Shown here piece after piece: positions 18,328 through 44,171 of a stretch of DNA of 64,000 bases (position 1 is its first letter; each line of letters starts with the position of its first letter). The stretch comes from Lota lota. Its lineage: Eukaryota > Chordata > Actinopteri > Gadiformes > Lotidae. A program made the position numbers and the translations under genes. The notes under the pieces were generated by a model that saw only the letters and a program-made list of their open reading frames with translations, ran no database searches and had not been told where the DNA came from. The stretch covers positions 247,501 to 311,500 of the forward strand of contig JACYXH010000509.1 in NCBI GenBank assembly GCA_026745465.1. Reading direction: 5' to 3'.

Positions 18328-18779
18328 GCCTACATTCATGCCGAGTGAGCCCTGGGAGACTACAATACTCTCGCGATGGAAGCCTGACTTCCATATGCGA
18401 TCATATCACTCCGCGCTTCATAAAGCCCTGAGAACATACAACATGCATTATTAAACTATCCCCTTCGAATTTTGCACTCACTTGAATGTATCGCAATTTT
18501 GTTCATTGTTTTATTTTGGCCGACAAATATATTTAGACATAAATTACGTAAACTACAGTGAGGTGTAGAAAAAAACAACAACAACGAACCGTTGTGTGAA
18601 TGCTGCTCTGGTGCATCATGTGTGTCGGGGAGACATGAAAGTCTCCTGTGTACCTATGAGAGAAAATCACACGCGCGAGAGAGCCTTGAGCCAAAATGAC
18701 GGTTCTCCGTTGTCTGCGCTCAATGGTGTTCAGTGTGTACAGATGCGCATGTCGGCGGAAGGGTTTCATTAACAGCGCA

Positions 18780-19027
18780 GTATTGTGAGTGATTTGGTGG
18801 CCGCTGCAGTAGGAGGAAGGACCGCGGTAACGGTTCTGGTTCTACCTCTTGTGTCTTTCAGTTTAGCTTCGAAACGTTGCTGGGTGGCGTCTTCTGATGT
18901 TAATTGGGGATTTGGATGAATAGTAACGGCGTTTTATGATATACATTTAGTAGTATTGCCCACCATACAGTGACATCAATCGCCATTTTAATCGCACGTT
19001 TTCCGTGACAGCAGTGCTAGCACAACA
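18780..19027 (+). promoter_or_regulatory. Probable ube2d2 5' UTR and proximal promoter
   Basis: This region directly precedes the ube2d2 start codon at 19028. It is CpG-containing, has no obvious TATA box, and the start sits in the context acaacaATGG. The transcription start cannot be placed from sequence alone; the range is a guess at the extent of the 5' UTR. Confidence 0.45.
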
Positions 19028-30598
<11,571 letters not shown>

Positions 30599-31795
30599 TG
30601 TTGGAGAAGAATCCTGGCCGACCGCCTCTACGACTGAAGGTTAGGGGAACTTTGAAGTAAAGAGAAAACAAACGACAACAACAACAAAAAAGAAACAAAT
30701 GAAAAAGCTTAAAACAAGATCTTGTTGGTTTCCATTGGAGTGCTTTCTTTGAGCCACGCCTCCCCTTCCCCAGAGCACCTTGTAAAACTCCCCCTCCCTC
30801 TCGAGACGTTCAGTGTCTCTCTGTCCCACCGCCCACTCTGCTGTACATATTTTCAACTCGATATGGAAAACAAACCCCTTCCGCCGTGCCACGGTACCCT
30901 TTTTTTGTTTCTATTTTGTTGTTCCGTCTTTCCCATCACACGGCGTTTTGGACAGTGTGCCACACACCAGATGCCCTGATCTCTCAGTTCTGAACCCATG
31001 TGCGCTCACTTGCTTACTCCAAACGTTGACCACTTTCAGCATTCCTTTTTAACATCAGTAAAGCTTAGGGGACCTACTTCCCCCCCCCCCCCCCCCCCCC
31101 CCCCCCCACCCACCCACCCCCCCCCCCACCCCCCATGATATGTTGGGGACAGGGGACTTGAGGTAGAGGGATTATGTTTACGCTCTGCACTCTTTCTTGA
31201 TTTACATTTTTCTTTGCATTTCATATTTTTTCCATCACCAACTGTCGAGGTGACAATTCAAGCAAGCAGGTTTGGCAATTGTGTCAAGGGGGCACATTGA
31301 ATTTTCTATGAGGAATCTATTTAAAAAATAACAAAATCACAGCAGGACGTGTGTAATGGAGAAAAACAATAATGTAAATGGGCTGTTTTGGTCTTCCCTT
31401 CCATTCTACGAAAGGACTTGAATTGATCTTGTCACCCTTCCACTCCCCAGCCTCGCTGTGGCCATTGAACAAAGCTCTGCCCTTTTTACACATTAGCACA
31501 AATACACACTTTCCCCCGTATCGCCGACCTTTGACCTTCACATCGTGGAAGGTCGACACCAGGTAATCCGTTACTTTTATTTTAATAGGTTTTTTGTTTG
31601 TTTGAATCCCATAACTTTTTTTTTGACTATTATTTTGCTATTGTTAAATTAGAAAGCTAATATCTTAAAGGCTACAGGACTGGCTTGGGCTCTGGGAGCG
31701 AGGAGATCCCATTCTCCTTGCACAAAACTTCTGTATATTGAATTACCTGAGAGGCTCTTTGAGCTTTGTGTGTTGATTAAACTGTGTAATAAAAA
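30599..31795 (+). other. ube2d2 3' UTR with Pumilio-type site and poly(C)
   Basis: Runs from the stop codon to an AATAAA signal at 31788-31793. It contains a TGTACATA Pumilio-type element at 30842-30849, a 28-nt C run (31080-31107) with further C-rich sequence to about 31133, and a direct-repeat nuclear-receptor-like word CGACCTTTGACCT at 31525-31537. No coding capacity. Confidence 0.65.
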
Positions 31796-31799
31796 CCTG

Positions 31800-32300
31800 T
31801 GACTCCTGTTTTTACTCATTTCCAGGGCTCGTAGGGGTCACTATTTAAAGATGGCGACTAACATCATGACTAGATTCTATTTACATAATTAAGGGATTAT
31901 TACTTGAATTATGAAGTCATTCCAACGCTGGACCCAGGAGATTGTGTTGGCTTTGAGATGTTGGTCATTATTGATTGATTTTGGTCATTTGGCCTGTGTT
32001 CAATTAAAATTGAAACTATCTGGAACGATATTCCCAGATTAAAAAAGAAAAGTGATGAATTATAGTCCAATAACTACCAGGTTGAGGATGTACGGCTCTA
32101 CACTTCGTGAATGCACACTGACTAAAAGCTGATACATTTTATCGCATGACCACATTTGAACAGTGAAACGATTATTTTTACAATCTAGTTTACAAGATAT
32201 AACAACTTTTTTAGCGAAACAAAATTGTTATTGTAAACGAATAACACAAAAAAAAATCATATATGTAAGTATGTTTAACTCTAGTCCTTATTGGCGGACG
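31800..32300. other. Short intergenic spacer between ube2d2 and cisd1
   Basis: About 500 bp between the ube2d2 polyadenylation signal and the cisd1 promoter. Nothing recognisable. The two genes are tandem on the plus strand. Confidence 0.6.
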
Positions 32301-32306
32301 TCCCTG

Positions 32307-32314
32307 TGACGTCA
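32307..32314. promoter_or_regulatory. Palindromic cAMP response element upstream of cisd1
   Basis: A perfect TGACGTCA site lies about 90 bp before the cisd1 start codon, next to an inverted CCAAT word (ATTGG at 32290-32294). CREB/ATF sites in this position are common in promoters of mitochondrial and housekeeping genes. Binding is inferred from the match alone. Confidence 0.55.
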
Positions 32315-32400
32315 TTGAAGGAGGTAGTCGAGAGTTCGGATTACAAAAGCTCGCGGTTGACCTTGCTAGGCTAGCAGATAAAAGCTCCACTAGCGCCAAC

Positions 32401-35981
<3,581 letters not shown>

Positions 35982-36715
35982 ATCCGCGCGGCGCCGAGCC
36001 GTCGCACTTCGGGGGGAGAAGCCGTGGCCGTCGGGGCCGCCGCGATGACAACCAAAACACGATTTAAACCGAGACCCCCTACGTGTGTATTTTAGAATCA
36101 AACCGCTGCATTTGACCTGATTTCCCATCTCCCGAGATCTTAACCCTGGGATAAGTGCTCAAATTAAACTCATCTTCGTCGTTCACAAAGGAGGACAACG
36201 TTGTCTTACAGTCGCTGGGGACATGACGACGCGACTTAGCTTGCTTTCTGGGCTTTCCCAAATGAAATTGGGTGGTCAGAACTCACAAGTGTTGAGTGGA
36301 AAGACCCAATGTGTCTTCTATTGACCTGTCCTCCTCTGATAATATTGGTGTCCTTCATTCTTCGCCGTAGCCCTTTGTCCCGGTCACTGGTGCTTTTTAC
36401 GCTGAACCTTTTCATAACTACTTATTTTTTTTGGCCTATCTGCTGCTTGGTGAATGAGTCTCGTAAAGTCTAGTACACAGTAATGCGCACACATCCAACC
36501 TGATGACAAAGAGAACCTCCTGTACCACTGGTAGATCTTGATTCTGTTTTCTATGTTGTGTTTAATGGGTGAGAATTCAGAGTGGGACAAAAAGGCCTGT
36601 ATTCAAAATAATATATTTTGCTTGACTAATTTTCCATTGATGCCGTGTCTGATTTTGGTGATTCGTTGTGATCTATAAAATATTGTGAATAAACATTTTA
36701 AGTGGTCGGATTTCT
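35982..36715 (+). other. cisd1 3' UTR and polyadenylation signal
   Basis: Runs from the TGA stop to an AATAAA signal at 36688-36693. No further coding sequence seen. A (GT)n array follows within about 70 bp of the signal. Confidence 0.7.
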
Positions 36716-36760
36716 AGGTCATACTTTCTTTGTTGGTGTTAAGACCTGGATTTTGTACTT

Positions 36761-36939
<179 letters not shown>

Positions 36940-38290
36940 TGGATTGCTTCTGAACAATTGCATCTTTCAAACCGCTTTGTGCACTTACAGCAACATTGCA
37001 CTTTCACCCGCCGATTTCTCCTTTCAACAAGAGAGCCCTGATAATTGCGAGAGTCAATGAGCAAACCCTGGCTGACTACTGCAGTCCGACCCCTTACTCA
37101 TTGTCTGGGAGGCCCCTGCTCTGCTCCACCGGAGGAGCCCGTTGAGCTGCAATGGCCACAGACCAGTGGCCATTTTAAGATTGGGCAGTGTCGATAGTGA
37201 CCGCTAGAAGACGCTGTGTTTTCATGAATAGTCCAGACCAGACAGCGTAGGGGAAGGCTGTGTGATTATGGCCCGAGCCCGAGCCCCGCTCCCATAGTGA
37301 CACACAGACACACACATACACGCACGATGCATTTGACTGCGTGCCAAAACGCCGGGCTCTCACAAGAGGTGGAGTGGACTACGCCATCCTGCTCTTTCCG
37401 GAGTCCGTTCAAACCAGACGGGATGGCGCTTTTGAATTGGAGAAGGGGTTTAGGAAGCCTGCCTCCTGTCTGGTCCTACTGGCTATACTTTTTGGCAAGC
37501 AGTTATGCGCAGTGTCACTGCATATTAGATTATAGTCCTCTAGTATAATTATATAAAAACACTATTATAATTCACATTTGACGCCCTGAAGAATTAACAG
37601 TGTCAGCATTGCATTCTGCTTGGAAATGTATTCTTAATTGGGACATTTGACGAAAAACATTTAATTGATTTTTTTTTTTTTTATGAAATTCAGTACAATT
37701 TTTTTTTCGTAGGCTAAATTGCAGTAAAATGAAGGTCAAATGTAAAATATAAAAATGGGCTGTACGGCTTCCCATCGGACGGTTTCGGAATATTACAAGA
37801 GAATCAAAACACAAGCTGTCAAAGTAGGCCTATAGCCTACGGTCTACCCCATTCAACATGTTCACCATATGTCTCCGGAAGTTTAATAATAAGTAATAAT
37901 TACCCAATAGGCCTACCCATTGTTTCAATGTCCATCCTAAGTCTATAGCCATGCATATAGACTAATGAACAGCAGGTTGAGTAATATAGTGCTTATTACA
38001 TTTAACCCACATGTATGAAGTCCTGTTAAATGATTTTTGATCCGTTTCATTTTAGATAAAGGATGTATTACAATAAAGATAGTTTACTGTGTCCAATAAT
38101 GTTCAAATGAATCCGCCACGTGGTATGCATAACATGACAACGTTTTGCCTGTCAAGGCAAGGGAAATAAAAAAAATAAAACAAAAAGCGCACGCAAGTAA
38201 AGCTGTCATTCGGGAAATAGGTTCGGGTTTGCTATTTCAGTTTCATGAGTCCACTTCGTATTTTGAGCGACGCCCCCAAATTCCGTGAAG
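36940..38290. other. Intergenic spacer between cisd1 and cxxc5-like gene
   Basis: No gene, RNA or transposon recognised. Towards the right end (about 38270-38350) CpGs become frequent, consistent with the start of a promoter. Confidence 0.6.
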
Positions 38291-38438
38291 TGTGTTTGCA
38301 TACCCTCCGCGGGGAAAAGCGGGGACGGATAGGTGGAGGAATCGGGAGGTCCGCCGTCCATATGCGCTAGAATAGCACGAATTCACTTCAGGACTATTTC
38401 ATATATTTCATTCAGAGAGTTCGGACCAATGTCATAAG
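38291..38438 (+). promoter_or_regulatory. Probable promoter and 5' non-coding exon of the cxxc5-like gene
   Basis: A strong donor (CATAAG then GTAAGC) at 38438/38439 could pair with a good acceptor (GTGGCTCCCCAG) at 39304-39305, placing a non-coding first exon here and a second exon from 39306 that contains the start codon at 39559. The upstream sequence is CpG-rich (CCTCCGCGGGGAAAAGCGGGG). The transcription start is not known. Confidence 0.5.
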
Positions 38439-39558
38439 GTAAGCAGCCGCGTTTTCGCCAACACTTAACGGTGATCTTTTTTCTTTTTGTGTGTGTGTGT
38501 GTGCGTGTGTGTGTGTTAACAAGCAGTCGCATTTTACGCGCAAGAGACGTGTCGCAACGACCACTCGGACTGTGGTCAGCCATAGCGTTGGTCGTGCACC
38601 GTGTTCTTAGGTAACGTTCACTAACGCGAAATGATTGATCGACCCGTGACCACCGACGGTAGACGTTTGACAGCTATTCGACCATAGCCTCTGTGTACAA
38701 TGTTAATTGCTTCAGTAGTTTTTCAACAAATGTTGACACGGAATGTAGCCTGTTCTTTTTTTATCCTCCGCAACCGCATCGATGCGCACCTCGCTCCTCG
38801 TCGATACCAGACAAAAGACAACCTCTTTTTTTTCTACGGTCCACAATCTATTCCTCCTCGACTATGCTTTTGTTATGAGTCTGGCACACATAACACCAGT
38901 CGTCAAAATGTATTTGAAAAGCGCGCTCCACATTTGACCTGCGCATATGCGCATATCTTTGCATATTGTTGTCGCTCTGTTATTGATTGCATTGATATAC
39001 CGTGAAATTCTTAAAGGGGCACTGCCTTTTGTATACGGAAATCATTGACAAACATATCTGATATGTATGCCTGTGGATGTTTATCCTGAGAGGAATATTA
39101 CAAAACATATTTATGTACATTTCTTTGAAAAATACAGATATATTCACATGTTATGACTCCATTTTCAAACATAATGCCCAAAAGTGTTTAGTAAACATAT
39201 GTTATCCTGACTATAATTTCTTCTCCCCTCGCTATTGTCGTTTAACAGTATTTCTATTCTTAACCTTCCTCTATTCATTCCCTCCGTTTATTTGTGGCTC
39301 CCCAGGACTCTGAGGCTGCAGCAGAGAATGGGAATAGGGACACAGGCCAAGGCTTGCCATTTTGGCTGAAGTAACAGCAGGACAGTTGTCATCCGCACAT
39401 CGGCTTCCTCCCCCCCCCCCCTCCCTTTTCCCTCACCTCTCCTTACACACATACAGACATACACCAACACACACACACACACACAGACACACACACAGAC
39501 ACACCCTCCCCCCACGGCACATACACGAGCAGTACACGACCAACACACGGTCACTGCT

Positions 39559-40662
39559 ATGTCCACTGCCGTAGACATCGCAGGCCCTTCCTCCCCAGAC
39601 CAGGGCACCACCAGCTGCGCCAAAATACCCAACGAGCCACTGCGACCCAGCCTCAAGCGCTCCAGCCACCCCTACACCCTCTCCCACTACATCTCCACCC
39701 CCGCCGCCCCCGCCCAGGTGGACGTCAGCAGCCTCATCCAGTCTTCCTCCGCCCTCCATCACCAGCAGCAGCACCACCAGCAGCAGCAGCACCACCAGCA
39801 GCAGCAGCACCACCAGCAGCAGCAGCAGGAACAGCAGAGGTCCAGTCAGGCCGGCACGCCCAGCAAACCCCGCCGGGCCCCCTGCTGGCCCGACATGTGG
39901 GAGTCCCCCAGCGGGCTGCACCTGGCCCACGCCGCAGAGCTGCTGATGCGGGCGGGGCTGCTGGCGCTCAACCCCTCCGCGGAGCAGGCCGCCCTGGCCC
40001 AGCCGGGCGGCCAGCCGGCCCGCGCCGAGGCCAGGTCTGAGAAGGGGGACGCAGGCGGAGGCGGAGGAGGAGGAGGAGGAGGAGGCGGAGGAGGCGGAGG
40101 AGGCGGAGGCGGTAGTGGAGGAGGAGGCGAGGTCGGCTCGGGGCCCGAGGAGGAGGAAGAGGAGGACGCGCTCATGGGATGTGGGACTGAGTTCCAGCCC
40201 TTCCTGGGCGCCTGGTTCCCCTTCAGCCCGGCGCTGTTCCCGCTGGCGGCGGGCTTCCAGATGGGCGGCGCGGCGCACTGGCGCAGCGCCGCCGCGGCGG
40301 TGGCGGCGGCGGCGGCGGCGGCGGCGGGCGGGGGGGAGGGCATGGAGGGGCTGGTGTCGGAGGGCTACTCCCCCGGCTCACTGGGCGCCGGCGGGGGCGG
40401 GGCCGGGGTGGGCGGCCGCAGGAAGAGGAAGCGCTGTGGGGAGTGCGTGCCGTGCCGGCGCCAGCGCAACTGCGACCAGTGCAGCAGCTGCCGCAACCGC
40501 AAGCGGGGACACCAGATCTGCAAGTACAGGAAGTGCGAGGAGCTGAAGAGGAAGCCCGGCGGACCCGGGTTCGACACCAGAGTGCCCGGCTTCGACCTGA
40601 GGGGCTCTGAATTTACTTTGGGCCTGGCGCAGGAGAGGGCCCACGGGGCTCTGGACGGATAG
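39559..40662 (+). CDS. cxxc5: CXXC-type zinc finger protein 5-like, coding exon, 367 aa
   Basis: Nuclear protein of the CXXC4/CXXC5 family that binds unmethylated CpG DNA and modulates Wnt signalling through Dishevelled. One uninterrupted frame encodes 367 aa. Order: CXXC5-like N-terminal motif [11 protein letters not shown]...TLSHYIS (about 24-46); His/Gln-rich tract about 67-93 from a CACCAGCAGCAG repeat; Gly-rich tract about 165-190 from GGAGGC repeats; a conserved hydrophobic block [17 protein letters not shown] (about 213-229) matching the FPYLGAFPINPGLF region of CXXC5; an alanine run; basic RKRKR; then the CXXC finger at 293-326 with all eight cysteines. The finger ([13 protein letters not shown]) is closer to CXXC5 than CXXC4. 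Oddities: the family KTGHQI segment is KRGHQI, and the usual C-terminal FRWF motif is absent, the tail being a divergent 30-odd residues. AATAAA at 41179 supports the end of the gene. Confidence 0.9.
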   Translation: MSTAVDIAGPSSPDQGTTSCAKIPNEPLRPSLKRSSHPYTLSHYISTPAAPAQVDVSSLIQSSSALHHQQQHHQQQQHHQQQQHHQQQQQEQQRSSQAGTPSKPRRAPCWPDMWESPSGLHLAHAAELLMRAGLLALNPSAEQAALAQPGGQPARAEARSEKGDAGGGGGGGGGGGGGGGGGGGGSGGGGEVGSGPEEEEEEDALMGCGTEFQPFLGAWFPFSPALFPLAAGFQMGGAAHWRSAAAAVAAAAAAAAGGGEGMEGLVSEGYSPGSLGAGGGGAGVGGRRKRKRCGECVPCRRQRNCDQCSSCRNRKRGHQICKYRKCEELKRKPGGPGFDTRVPGFDLRGSEFTLGLAQERAHGALDG

Positions 40663-41200
40663 TTGGCGGGTGACGGGACGCGTGGGGGCGGGAGGGGGCA
40701 GCAGGGCGGCGGCCGGATGATCGTTTTGGGGGCGGGGCTCGAACGCCACGGGTGTACGACGGGACGGTGGCGAGTTGGAGGGGAGCCGCGCAGGTCTCGC
40801 TAGAGAACGTCCGCGCACCCACCATCCTTTCTTTTGACAATCAGCGACTTTGGAGTGGAGAGATTAGATGGATACCGGTGTGTATCAATAAGTAAACCAT
40901 TACAAAAAAAAAAGTGTAAATAGTTTGTAAATATCTGGCAAAAAAAACAACAATATGTCTTTTGGTTTTCTTTTTACATCTCTTTCCGGTTTGGATGTAT
41001 TGTGTTATGAGATTAAAATCGAGCCAAATGCTTTTGTTTTCTTTCTTACGGGGAGTTTTGTTCAACTGTTATTCTGTTGTTCTGACATCAACGCATCAGT
41101 ATGAGATGAGACGAGTTCAGACGTAGAATAATTTATTTCACGTGCAACTTGTACTGTATAGCGCTGTTTGGCCTTTTCAAATAAAATAAAGAAAGTGATC
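40663..41200 (+). other. cxxc5-like 3' UTR with two Pumilio elements and polyadenylation signal
   Basis: Two perfect TGTAAATA Pumilio response elements lie 11 nt apart (40915-40922 and 40926-40933). An AATAAA signal is at 41179-41184, giving a 3' UTR of about 540 nt. Confidence 0.65.
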
Positions 41201-41308
41201 GTTTCTAATTGTCTTCAGGGTGGTTGTGTACTTCACTGTACACCTGTAACCTGTGTGTTTGGTGGGAATCGGTAAGCACTTGTGTGCACATGTTGTGAGT
41301 GTGGTGTG

Positions 41309-41340
<32 letters not shown>

Positions 41341-41878
41341 ATACATGAGCGTGAGTCTACGGATTATGAGTCACCTAATGGTGTGGCTGCGAGCCTTATC
41401 ACAGTGCCACAGACACACACAAATACACACACACACACACACACACACGAGCACACCTACACACCTCTCTGGCAGGTTCTCTGCCATTGAGCGTACACTC
41501 GCGCGTCTACGCTCCGAAACCTAAAACAAGGCAAATATTCACATTCTCAAAACTATTCCACCTTTTTCTCTTTTTTTCTCTCCTTTTGCTCACAAGTGTA
41601 TCTTATGTGGCCACACGCACACTAACGTGTGCGCACGTGATTCGCCGTCGGGTTGAACCGTGGTTTATAGGCTGGGGTTTATTTTTTTGTGTGTGCTTGT
41701 TGCCGTAACGATGGCTGATGTGATAAGACCTTCTTCCTCAGCGCCACACTCCAGGGGACCGCAGGGAAGGCGTAACCATGGTAACGGCCGGCCCGAGGTG
41801 TCACGCTATAATTGGGCCACGGCTGCACTTCCTGTGCGCCTTCAGTCAGGGGGATCGCAGAGGGACTGTGTGCGTGTG

Positions 41879-41909
<31 letters not shown>

Positions 41910-41916
41910 TTGTGAC

Positions 41917-41948
<32 letters not shown>

Positions 41949-42602
41949 CGTGTCTGTGGGGGTGGGGGATTGCGTGTTTGTGTGCGTGTTTGTCAGAGAG
42001 GCAGAGAGAAAGCACAGCACGCCAGCCAACGCCAGGACACTGCCAACTCATGGAGAAAAAAGCACGTCGACGCTCCCAACGCCGTGCTATTACAATGTTC
42101 CCAGTGAATGTGAGGAACACGCCTTCTCCCTTTCTTTCTCTCTCTTTCTCTTTCTTTCTCTCCCTTTCTCTCCCTTTCTCTCTCTCTCGCTCTCTCTCTC
42201 GCTCTCTCTCTATCTCTCTTTCTCCTCTTTTTTTTTTAAAGTCCACCGTCTAGTATTTCTTTCCTTTCCCAGACAAAGGGGAATTTGAAATTCTTGGATC
42301 TGCGGCTTTTTTTTTTTTCGCCCTTCGGTGCCTTTCTAGTGATTTGGAGCTTAATCCCCCCACAACCCCCCCCCCCCCCCCCCCCCCCCCCTTCCCCCTC
42401 CCTTTTCCCGTCACGCATGCACACACACACACACACACACACACACACCGGAAATCTGTGTCACCCGCTGCCCAGAAGGCCCAGTGGCTCCCTGAACGCC
42501 TGCAGTCTGGCTCCACTGGCCTGCAAGATGGCAGCAGGGAGAGAGAGAGAGAGAGAGGCAGAGAGAGAGAGAGAGAGAGAGAGGCAGAGAGAGAGAGAGG
42601 CA

Positions 42603-42668
<66 letters not shown>

Positions 42669-42721
42669 CAGAGAGAGAGTGAGAGGGAGAGAGTGAGAGT
42701 GAGAGGCAGAGGGAGAGAGAG

Positions 42722-42770
<49 letters not shown>

Positions 42771-43458
42771 CAGAGAGAGTGAGAGGGAGAGAGTGAGAGA
42801 GCCAGGGGAACGCGGGGCAGAGAGAGAGAGGGAGAGAGGTAGAGAGAGAAGGGGAGGGGGGGACAGAAGGCCAGAAGCGTTGGATAGATACGGAGGGAGA
42901 GAAGGAGGAGGAGAGGAACAGGGAACGAGAGCGAGAGAGGGGAGGGGTGGCTGTGGGGGTCATGGGAGGGGAGGGAGGGTGGTGGGCGGCTGGGAGGAGG
43001 GGGGAGGGGGGAGGGGGAGGTCGAAAGCAGATACAGCGAGAGCGTGAGGAGGCTTGCGGCGGTGGTGTGTATGTGTGCGCTCGTCTGTGTGTGTGTGTGT
43101 GGGAAGAGGGGGGTGGTGGAGGAGAGGGAGTGAGAGAGAGAGAGAGAGAGAGAGACGTGCTGAAGGACGGAGAGGCAGCAGGGAGGGACTGGAGGGGGCA
43201 GCAGGGTGGGGGCTGGGGTGGGGGGCATAGCAACGTGAAACCATCGGGGGGGAGAGATGAAAAAGCAGGCCACAGAGGCACCGCAGAGAGAGGGAAAAAA
43301 AGAGAGAGAGAGGGGAAGAGAGAGAGAGCGAGAGACAGAGAGAGAGAGGCAGAGGGAGAGAGAGAGAGGGGAAGAGATGGACCATGAGAGATAGAGCGCG
43401 TGAAGTGATGGAGAGAGATTGAGATGCAGCGAGACGGAGAGGGTGGTGGTGAGGTGTG

Positions 43459-43509
<51 letters not shown>

Positions 43510-43740
43510 TGGGTTTGTGTGAGTGTGGGTGTGTGTGTATGTGTGTGGAGGGGGTTAATGATGGATGCATCGTCCAGATAGCCAATGTGTGCTGTCACCG
43601 AGGGCTGCTGTGAGGGTACATACGTACGGCAGCAGTAACCAGTAACCTGGTCCAGTACGCAGCACTGGGGGCCAAACCAGTCCTCACTCTGCACTGGAAC
43701 CATCTGGAGCTGGCCAGACCGCTCCAGCAGGGACAGTGTG
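41201..43740. repeat. Simple-repeat block: (GT)n, (CA)n, (CT)n, poly(C), (GA)n
   Basis: Components: (GT)n at about 41316-41339; (CA)n at about 41429-41448; (GTGC)n/(GT)n at about 41869-41945; (CT)n/(TTTC)n at about 42125-42228; poly(C) at 42366-42391; (CA)n at 42419-42448; a long imperfect (GA)n/GAGAGGCA array at about 42537-42800 continuing as purine-rich sequence to about 43390; (GT)n at 43457-43505. The purine strand is continuous for hundreds of bases and could form triplex DNA. No gene. Confidence 0.9.
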
Positions 43741-44115
43741 ATGCTACATTGGGCATCCTTTGCTTTGTTTGTTTGTTTGGCTTTTGTTATTTGCTTTATT
43801 TATTTAAATCACTATGGTACACATCTTCCATGTGTCCTCAAATGCCTCCTTTATTTTCCTCTTACTTTGTTTAAAATCTTAAAAACGTGTTTAAAACTAG
43901 TCACCAATGTATGTTTATTTGTTAGGGGGTATATTTGGCACTATAAACAGGGCCAAGTGCTTAACTCACCATCCACCCTCTGGCGATACTGTCTTTGTCG
44001 ACCTTTGACCTCTGCTGCAGGTGAACGTGGCAGCCTAAGTATGACGTTCACAAAGATATATTTCCAAAAAAGTGAGTATAACTTTCACACAACGCTGTGT
44101 TGAAAATGGAACACA
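43741..44115. other. Non-coding spacer with one DR1-like word
   Basis: No exon recognised. The word CGACCTTTGACCT at 43999-44011 (reverse complement AGGTCAAAGGTCG) fits a DR1 nuclear-receptor site and is identical to the one in the ube2d2 3' UTR. Confidence 0.45.
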
Positions 44116-44171
44116 ATTTGCATGCAAATGACATACAGCTACAATGGCTAAAACATATGTTTTAGCCATTG
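44116..44171. promoter_or_regulatory. Palindromic octamer pair and perfect 30-bp palindrome
   Basis: ATTTGCATGCAAAT (44116-44129) is a perfect palindrome made of two overlapping, inverted POU octamer words (ATTTGCAT and ATGCAAAT). Twelve bases further, 44142-44171 is a perfect 30-bp palindrome with no spacer (axis between 44156 and 44157; left half begins CAATGGCTAAAACAT). Both could form cruciforms. Function is unknown; enhancer or transposon tip are both possible. Confidence 0.5.

Noticed and set aside
39433-40343. Minus-strand frames of 281 and 165 codons over the cxxc5-like exon
   Set aside because: They are antisense shadows of the GC-rich coding exon; the plus strand has the conserved CXXC finger.
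42250-43703. Minus-strand open frames of 343, 374 and 247 codons rich in Ser-Leu and Pro
   Set aside because: They are readings of (GA)n/(CT)n and poly(C) repeats with no domain or splice support.
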